64,000 bases of DNA, from NCBI GenBank assembly GCA_038363925.1, contig JAQQWL010000002.1, forward strand, positions 4,712,001 to 4,776,000. Reading direction: 5' to 3'. The notes under the pieces were generated by a model, which searched no databases, was not told where the DNA came from, and saw only the letters and a program-made list of their open reading frames with translations. Positions 56,438-64,000 of the stretch are shown here, piece after piece; the first letter of the stretch is position 1; each line of letters begins with the position of its first letter. The position numbers and the translations under genes were made by a program. This stretch comes from Apiospora phragmitis. Lineage: Eukaryota > Ascomycota > Sordariomycetes > Amphisphaeriales > Apiosporaceae.

Positions 56438-58385
56438 ATGCGTGAGATCATTAGCATTAACGGTATGTTGCTCCCTCCTCCTATCCCTCGCTCTGCGCTT
56501 TGTTTTTGTCCCTTCGCGCGTGTTTTTCGCCCACACCGCAACATCCCGCGCTGCCTCCTTCGGCCATGCTGTCGCTTTCCCTCCAAGCCCAATCCATGTT
56601 CAATGTTTCAACCCCGACTTCAGAGCCCGTACTGACTTTGTGTTTGTGTAGTCGGCCAGGCTGGTTGCCAGATCGCCAACTCGTGCTGGGAGGTAAGCTG
56701 TCGCCACTCCTTTATCAACATCCCGTCGACGCTGCTTGTCGCGGTGCTACCGAGGCACCCGTGAAAAGTTACCACGCCGAGGACAAACCTATCACAGACG
56801 CGACACCCACAATAAGCATTACATTAGGCCAAATAAACTGACATGAATACACCATTATAGCTCTACTGCCTCGAGCACGGTATTCAGGTATGTCTTGATG
56901 TCAAATTCATATTTGCACGACAAGGTTGCTGACTCCTGATTTCCACAGCCCGATGGTTACCTGACCGAGGAGCGCAAGGCTGCCGATCCTGACCATGGCT
57001 TCAGCACTTTCTTCTCCGAGACTGGTGTGTAGATATTGCTTCTTGTTCTTTTCGCGAGGCGGTGGGTTGCTAATCACATATCACGCTAGGCCAGGGCAAG
57101 TACGTCCCCCGTACCATCTACTGCGATCTCGAGCCCAATGTCGTCGACGAGGTCCGCACCGGTACCTACCGATCTCTGTTCCACCCTGAGCAGATGATCA
57201 CTGGCAAGGAGGATGCCTCCAACAACTACGCTCGTGGCCATTACACTGTCGGCAAGGAGCTGATCGACCAGGTCCTGGACCGTGTTCGACGCGTCGCCGA
57301 TAGCTGCGCTGGCCTCCAGGGTTTCCTGGTCTTCCACTCGTTTGGTGGTGGTACCGGTTCCGGTTTCGGTGCTCTCCTCATGGAGCGCCTGTCTCTCGAC
57401 TACGGCAAGAAGAGCAAGCTGGAGTTCTGCGTCTACCCTGCCCCTCAGACCAGCACTTCGGTTGTTGAGCCTTACAACTCGATTCTCACCACCCACACCA
57501 CTCTGGAGCACTCGGACTGCTCCTTCATGGTTGACAACGAGGCCATCTACGACATCTGCCGCCGCAACCTTGGCCTTGAGCGCCCCAACTTCGAGAACCT
57601 CAACCGCCTGATTGCCCAGGGTAAGTGCCGATCGTCTTGGCGTTGATTCTCCTAACCCAGCATATTCTAACTTATATAATAGTCGTCTCTTCCATCACCG
57701 CTTCTCTCCGATTCGACGGTTCCCTCAACGTCGATCTGAACGAGTTCCAGACCAACTTGGTCCCCTACCCTCGTATCCACTTCCCACTGGTCGCCTACGC
57801 GCCCATTGTCTCGGCTGCCAAGGCTGCCCACGAGGCCAACTCGGTTCAGGAGATGACCATGTCTTGCTTCGAGCCCTACAACCAGATGGTCAAGTGCGAC
57901 CCCCGCAACGGCAAGTACATGGCCACCTGCCTGCTGTACCGTGGTGATGTCGTCCCCAAGGACGCCCATGGTGCTGTTGCCACCCTCAAGACCAAGCGCA
58001 CCATCCAGTTCGTCGACTGGTGCCCGACCGGTTTCAAGCTGGGTATCTGCTTCCAGCCTCCTCAGCTTGTCCCTAACGGTGACCTCGCCAAGGTCGACCG
58101 TGCTGTGTAAGTTGAACCCCAACCACCTATGCAACATTATTCTAACATTGATATAGCTGCATGCTGTCCAACACCACTGCCATCGCTGAGGCCTGGTCCG
58201 CCCTATCCTCCAAGTTCGATCTCATGTACTCGAAGCGTGCTTTCGTCCACTGGTACGTCGGCGAGGGTATGGAGGAAGGTGAATTCTCCGAGGCCCGTGA
58301 GGATCTGGCTGCTCTCGAGCGCGATTACGAGGAGGTGGCGACGGACTCTCTGGATGTTGAGGGTGATGTTGAGGCCGAGTACTAA
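56438..58385 (+). CDS. TUB1: Alpha-tubulin
   Basis: Seven exons: 56438-56462, 56652-56692, 56861-56887, 56949-57024, 57090-57620, 57683-58106 and 58157-58385, all with GT...AG introns, giving 450 residues, the usual length. The N-terminus M-R-E-I-I-S-I is the tubulin start. The GTP-binding signature G-G-G-T-G-S-G is intact, as are N-S-C-W-E-L-Y and the T7-like K-A-A-H-E-A-N region. The C-terminus is acidic and ends E-A-E-Y, with the terminal tyrosine of alpha-tubulins. It pairs with beta-tubulin in microtubules for mitosis, transport and polar growth. Short 5' exons interrupted early are typical of ascomycete alpha-tubulin genes, and the pyrimidine-rich leader fits strong expression. No damage seen. 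Confidence 0.97.
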
Positions 58386-60226
58386 GGCACACACGAAAGG
58401 CATGTCAGCAGCCAGCGGGGCAGGAAAGTGCCTCGTGATGGGGACCGGCTGAGGCCTCGGGTGCTCTGAATAACCGAGCTAATGCATGATACCCTGATTG
58501 TCTTTGTGAAAAGATGCAGAAAGGCCGGTTGTTGTTGCATGAGTATAGGGGCAGGATGGTTGTCCCATTCTTGCGAGGATGTATGAGATAACCAGGGGAC
58601 GAGGGGCATTGAGCATTCGATTCACACTGAGCCTGAGGATGCGTAGTAGCCGTATACACTTTGTACCCCCATTCTATGAAGTTTAATGGTATGACAGGAG
58701 CCAATATTTCTTGTATTCTTGTTTAATGATTGGCCAATCCCGTCCAGACCCAACCTTGCCTTGTGCCCATTTGTTCAATCACCATGACATGAATTGCGAT
58801 CAAGATTCATAAAAAGCCACAGGAAAAAGCGTACTATTATTGACTACTGTGCATACATACATATTCATGGTCCAAACGGCTTATTTCATCATTGTTCCCC
58901 GAGGCTTATACAGCAAATGGATGCCCAAGATTGAGGGACCCACGATGAAGTGTGACGGTTGGGCGTAAGTTGTTTCTAGGGGGACATGTCCAGTAGCCAA
59001 TGGACTCGTGCTCAGAAGATAAACATGAAGGTTGCAAGCCTGCTGCACTCCGCAATCTGAACCCAGAGAAATCCGGTGAAATTCGGTTGGCAGAGACGTG
59101 CAGACAAGGTGCATGTCGTTCATAACCGCTTCTGCCAATCAGGTGGCAGCTAGTTTCGGCTCGTGACAGTAAGATTGCGTTTCCATGGAGGCCCGGCCAC
59201 ATATATTGGCTTGATGGATACAACGTACTTACATAAGGTAGATATTGAAATTGGAGAAGCTGTATCGGTTGTCTCTGCGGGCAGAGAAAGTCAATTCATG
59301 CTTCGATCATGTAGACTTTCAGTGCTCTGACAGACATGCGTGCGCATACATGCAGACATGGATAGCTGAACATCGAGCTTTCGCGCTTTCGAGCTTCGAG
59401 CTTGGGCCGGAATTGAACCCTTTTGCCAGGTTGGGCTGCAAAGACTAAAACTGACGTCTGATGACCTGCGAATACACCGAACTGGAATTAGTAGTCCACC
59501 CCAGAACGGAGCCTCTGGAGCTTATGAGCTCACAGGCAGACAGGCGAACAGCCCCTGTCCTGTTCTTGGCCATCCTGCCTGTGCTAGAGAAGAAACTCCA
59601 CCCTGAAAAAAACAACGGGCCACCAGGCGATCCCCTTTGATTGATTGACGACGCCAGCACCAGCCAGCCTCCTCCAAAAGTTGAATCATCTGGACAGTAA
59701 CCTTGCAATTGGAGATGGTGCACCACCGAGCGCACAGAACATCTCGATAATTAAACCTTCCAAGCAAGGAGACTGGCTGACTGCGTGTGCCTACTGCTAC
59801 TTACTACGGTTATACTGTACTTTCCCATCATCATACACCCCCGAGGCTTGAACTTCGACGTCGCCCAGGCCCCTTGGCGTCTTTACCGATTTACGGCCAG
59901 ATAATCGTAACCGAACACTGTTCCGCAATCGCCGACCGACATACTACTACCATCTCCATACACTCAACTTTATTGCGCAGCCAACCAAGCAGCCGAGGCT
60001 GGGCTTCATACGCTTGTTTCCACCTCGTTCCTTCCTCTACCAATTCATGACGAAGATAATAAGCTGTTAGAGTTGGAAGTTGAGCTGCCTGGAGTGGACG
60101 TCTTCTGCGAACTACGATCATATCAGCTATAATACCTCGTCCATCGCCAGAATACGACTCGCAATCGTTAAAGCCCGTTCTAACAAATCCCCCCGAACAA
60201 ATCCAACCGAGCTCGGCAACGCAATC
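58386..60226. other. Intergenic region
   Basis: About 1.84 kb from the tubulin 3' flank to the EDE1 leader. A pentanucleotide-like echo of CGAGCTT occurs near 59370-59405 (TCGAGCTTTCGCGCTTTCGAG). No gene. Confidence 0.6.
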
Positions 60227-63200
60227 ATGTCGATCGAAGCTGTTGAGGCAGGTAAGTGCTTACTGGCATACTGTTTCTCTCAGAATATAGTAGTTTGCTT
60301 CTTGTTATCGCCATAGCAAACTAACATTACCATCTGTATACAGCTGTGCCGAACCTCAACCTTACCCCCGAGGAGAAGCGGATCTATGGCCAGCTCTTCC
60401 GCCAAGCCGACACCGAAAGTGTAGGCGTCGTGACTGGCGAAGTAGCTGTCAAGTTCTTCGAGAAGACGAGACTAGATTCCTCCATTCTTGGCGAGGTAGG
60501 TTTACGCTCCCTGCGCAAGTGCAAACGTCGAGGTGCTGATATGAGTATCTTCCGTCATTAGATCTGGCAAATAGCAGACCAGGAGAATCGCGGCTTCCTG
60601 ACACCCGCTGGTTTCGGCCTCACCCTCCGCCTCATCGGTCACGCGCAAGCCGGCCGCCAACCATCTCGAGAGATCGCCCTCCAACAGGGTCCCATTCCGC
60701 GTTTCGAAGGCTTCACGCCCGCCGGCCCCCCCGTACCTCCGCCGCAACCGTCGCCGTTACAGGCCCAAGGAACCGGCGGCGCGCCCATCCGTATACCTCC
60801 TCTGACGCCCGAGAAAGTATCGCAGTATGCCAGCTTGTTTGAGCGACAGGGCCTGCAGGGGAACCTGCTGCCTGGCGACATGGCCAGGACTATTTTCGAG
60901 AAATCAGGTCTACCAAATGAAGTGCTGGGCAGGATCTGGCAGCTCGCTGATACTGAGCAGAGAGGTTCTCTTGTCCAGACGGAATTTGTCATTGCGATGC
61001 ACCTGCTTACGTCTATGAAGACGGGCGCCCTGCGAGGTTTGCCCAACGTCCTACCGGCTGCTCTGTATGAAGCTGCCACGAGACGGGGTTCGGTATCTCG
61101 TCAAAGCCCCCAGCCAACCGGCCAACCGCTCTCGGCTATCCCTCGACAACTGAGCGGCTCGGCTCACATACGTCCCGCTGGTCAGATGCCACGATCGCCT
61201 CTGAACCCCCAGGCTACAGGCCTCGCCCCGCAGATGTCTGGCTCAGACTGGGCCGTGACCCCGGTCGATAAGGCGAGGTTCGATCAGTTCTACAACGACC
61301 TGGATAAGACAAACAAGGGTTTCATCACCGGTGAAGAGGCCGTGCCTTTCTTGAGTCAATCGAACCTTTCGGAGGATGCGCTAGCTCAGATCTGGGATCT
61401 CGCTGATATCAATTCCGAGGGGCGGCTCACCCGAGACACATTTGCCGTCGCTATGTTCCTTATTCGCCAACAACGGACCCGGCGAGACGGCTCTAATACT
61501 GTGCCCACGACGCTGCCTCCTAACCTAATCCCGCCGTCGTTGCGCACTCAAGTGCGTCCTCCTACTGCCAGCGGTTCTCCTTTCGATGCGCCTGCTCCTG
61601 CACCTCCTCAACCGCCGCCGGCGCCCAAGTCCGCTCTCGACGATCTCTTTGGCCTCGACTCGCCCGCTCCTCCTGCCCCTGTACAGGTTTCCCAGACCAC
61701 TGGCGGTTCGACTGCGAGGGATCCCTTTGCGTCGGCGTCTCCCATGCCGCCGGCCTCTCCCGTCCGAGCTTCCCCTACCGGCAACCAATTCAGACCTTTT
61801 GTTCCGTCGTCTTCGTTTGGCAGGGGCCTGACTGCACAGGAAACTGGCGGCTCGGCAAGCTCGGCTGGCGGCCACAAGCCGCCTGCGCATGTGGGGGATA
61901 TGGATGACCTGCTCGGCGACAACGATCCGGAGATCAGCAAGAAGCTGACCAACGAGACAACCGAGCTGGCCAACTTGTCGAACCAAATTGGATCCCTGTC
62001 TAACCAGATGCAACAAGTTCAGGCCACACGTACTAGTACCGAAAGGGATATTAATCAGACCAGCCAGCAGAAGAAGAACTTCGAAACCCGGCTGGCCGAG
62101 CTGCGAGCCGCCTACGAGACCGAGATGGCGGCCGTCGATGCGCTCAAGCAGAAAAAGGAGCAGCAAATGAAGGACGTCCAATCCCTCATGCAGCAAAGTG
62201 CTGATATTCAAGAGAAACGCCAGAAAATCGTGGAGGAACACAACAAAATCTTGGCGGAGTTCCAACAATACGAATCTCAAAATGCTACCTTCAAACAGCA
62301 GATCAGCGAGGCCAATAATGAGGTTGCTCAATTGACTCCACAAGTTGAGAAGCTGAGGTCAGAATCTCGCCGGTTAAAGGGCATGGTGGCTATCAACAGC
62401 AAGCAGCTGTCCACGGTGGAGGGGCAACGTGATAAGCTGCAGGCTGAAGCGAAGGAGCTGAGCAACAGTACTGCTGAATCGCCTCGTCAAGGCAGTACTC
62501 CGTCGCCGGTTCCCGCACCTGCGCAGGTGGCAAGTCCTGCGCCGTCTTCTGCTAGTGCTAACAACCCCTTCTTCAGGCGGACTGGGAGCACTGACATGAT
62601 GGGCGCCTTTGCCTCGCCCCCTGTCGCGAAGCCTTACGGCGATAAGTCGTTCGACGACATCTTCGGTGGTTTTGCCCCTAGCTCATCTAGCACACCGCCG
62701 CCACCGGCAACTTCGTTCAAGCAGCAGAATACGGGCACGTCAACGGCAAGTGTTGGATCTTTTGCAACCCCGGGAACTTCTAGTCCTACTGTCAGTCGGC
62801 AAGATACCCTGACTGCTGAGCCCCCAGCTCCGCCTCTATCCCGGCAGATGACTTCTAGCTTCCTGCCTCTGGGTAACATGAGCGAGTCACTAACCTCTTC
62901 TCGCCAGGCATCTCCCCCCAATGAGCCGGGCGGGTGAGCCTAGTGTCATTTCTCCTGCCGCTACTGCTCAACCCATCGAACCTACCGCAACTGGTCAGAG
63001 TGTGGCTTCAGGCGCAGATGCTGCCAAGAGCTCGGACACGGAAGAGAAACCAGCTATGGCTACAGATGGCGTACCTATCCCAGGTGCTTTCCCCGAGAAG
63101 ACCCAAAGGCTGCCGGCGAGAACCCATTTGGCGGCAACCGGGATAGCGAGATCTTCGAAAGCATGAAGAAGGAGCCCGTGAGCGCCAAGGACGACTTCGA

Positions 63201-64000
63201 CTCGGCATTTGCCAGCTTCGGCTCCAGCAGCGGTCAAGAAAAGCCCAAGGACACTAACAATACCTTCACGAAGTTTGACAGCGAGTTCCCCCCGATTTCT
63301 GAGCTTGACCGAGATGACGACTCCGAGACCGCTAGTGAGGGAAATGGGTTCGACGATGATTTCGCTCCTGCTTCGCCAACCACGAAGAAGGCTGATACTA
63401 AGGAGGCACCCCATTCTGCGTCACCTGTAGAAGCCACTCGGTCTGCTGCAAACGTCCCGGCTGCCGAAGGATCCATTGGAGCCTCCTCGTCTACGCACTC
63501 CACGAAGTATGATTGATTTTTCATTTTATCGACCTCCTTGAACAATAACACACAACCAGTGCTAACCACCAGTAAAAGTGCCACCACAGCCCCTAAGGAC
63601 GATGATCCCTTTGCCCCAGCATCTGACTTTGCACCTGCCCCTAGCACTGTTACCAACACTGCCCCGCCGGCTGCGAAAGGGGCCTTCGACGATCTGGATG
63701 ATGAGTTCGAGGGTCTTGAAGATGCTAAAGAGGGCTCTGCCGACGACGAGTTTGCCAACATTTCGCGATCAAACCTTGATGACTTCAACCCCGTTTTCGA
63801 TAGCAGCCCTCCGCCTTCTCAGCCCAAAAACGAATCGTCCAACGCCTCCAACGCCTTCGGGATTGATAGCAGCTATGACTTTGGGAACGTATCTACTACG
63901 TCTGCTGGGGGCCCAACGATTTCGTCGAACCATGCTGGCGCATCGGCTGCGGGTCAAGGGCCCAAGTCCCCGGACAACCAAGAGTGGGATGCGTTGTTCG
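60227..64000 (+). CDS. EDE1: EDE1/Eps15-like endocytic scaffold with three EH domains (3' end beyond window)
   Basis: Exons: 60227-60251, 60344-60495, then from 60562. EH domain 1 spans about residues 10-105 (split by the second intron), EH2 about 140-235 (D-T-E-Q-R-G-S-L) and EH3 about 291-385 (D-I-N-S-E-G-R-L). EH domains bind Asn-Pro-Phe motifs of adaptors. A proline-rich linker precedes a long coiled coil at about 513-693. The tail has D-P-F-A type motifs and ends in the window at Q-E-W-D-A-L-F, so the usual UBA domain lies outside. The frame switches near 62925 and returns near 63105: between them a second frame is natural (A-G-E-P-S-V-I-S, P-A-M-A-T-D-G) while the original has TGA at 62935. 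A late intron (63508-63571, GTATGA...CCAG) joins onward. The two compensating one-base shifts look like sequence errors or mild decay. Confidence 0.88.

Noticed and set aside
61525..62343. A 272-codon minus-strand frame
   Set aside because: It lies opposite the EDE1 proline-rich and coiled-coil region, and leucine-rich antisense of a coiled coil is expected.
62932..62997. A GTGAGC...TCAG intron to explain the EDE1 frame break
   Set aside because: Removing it does not restore the phase of the natural downstream frame (A-S-G-A-D-A-A-K).

Overview
The window is fungal nuclear DNA. Short introns (about 50-160 nt, GT...AG, often with a CTAAC branch point), a CG-rich coding bias, HET-domain and FTA2-like genes, and strong repeat-induced point mutation (RIP) point to a filamentous ascomycete, probably a Sordariomycete. 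I cannot name the species.

Bases 1-17,810 are an AT-rich, gene-free, RIP-mutated transposon block. I can resolve a stratigraphy: a truncated Fot1/pogo-like DNA transposon (1-1514) inserted at TA into a direct repeat (copies at 1515-1825 and 6017-6325); a second, inverted Fot1/pogo copy (7234-15945, 42-bp terminal inverted repeats) split by a complete Gypsy retrotransposon (8615-15402, 170-bp LTRs, 5-bp target duplication); a Copia-like pol remnant (about 2750-3720); and a little-mutated solo LTR (4104-4310) with perfect GTTAA flanks. The block ends at a related, RIP-mutated LTR fragment at 17.81 kb, and normal composition follows at once.

From 19 to 38 kb lies a mixed set of genes: two secreted small proteins (ML-like and cyanovirin-N-like), a CE3-type acetylxylan esterase, the mitochondrial phosphate carrier, a GT90 glycosyltransferase, a small disordered protein, an NAD(P)-binding oxidoreductase, an unknown protein, and a large intact HET-domain protein.

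From 38 to 50 kb is an accessory island of decaying genes: a conserved fungal protein with frame shifts, an FTA2-like pseudokinase with an in-frame stop, a shattered HET gene, two convergent paralogs of an unknown family that share an in-frame TAG followed by conserved coding sequence, and a fructosyl-amino-acid-oxidase-like gene with a TGG-to-TAG change.

From 51 to 64 kb is a conserved core: a tRNA-like locus, a WW-domain protein, IRC22 (ER translocon-associated), alpha-tubulin (7 exons, intact) and EDE1 (endocytic scaffold, running off the window). Several of these otherwise conserved genes show single-nucleotide frame breaks, so part of the apparent damage may be assembly error.
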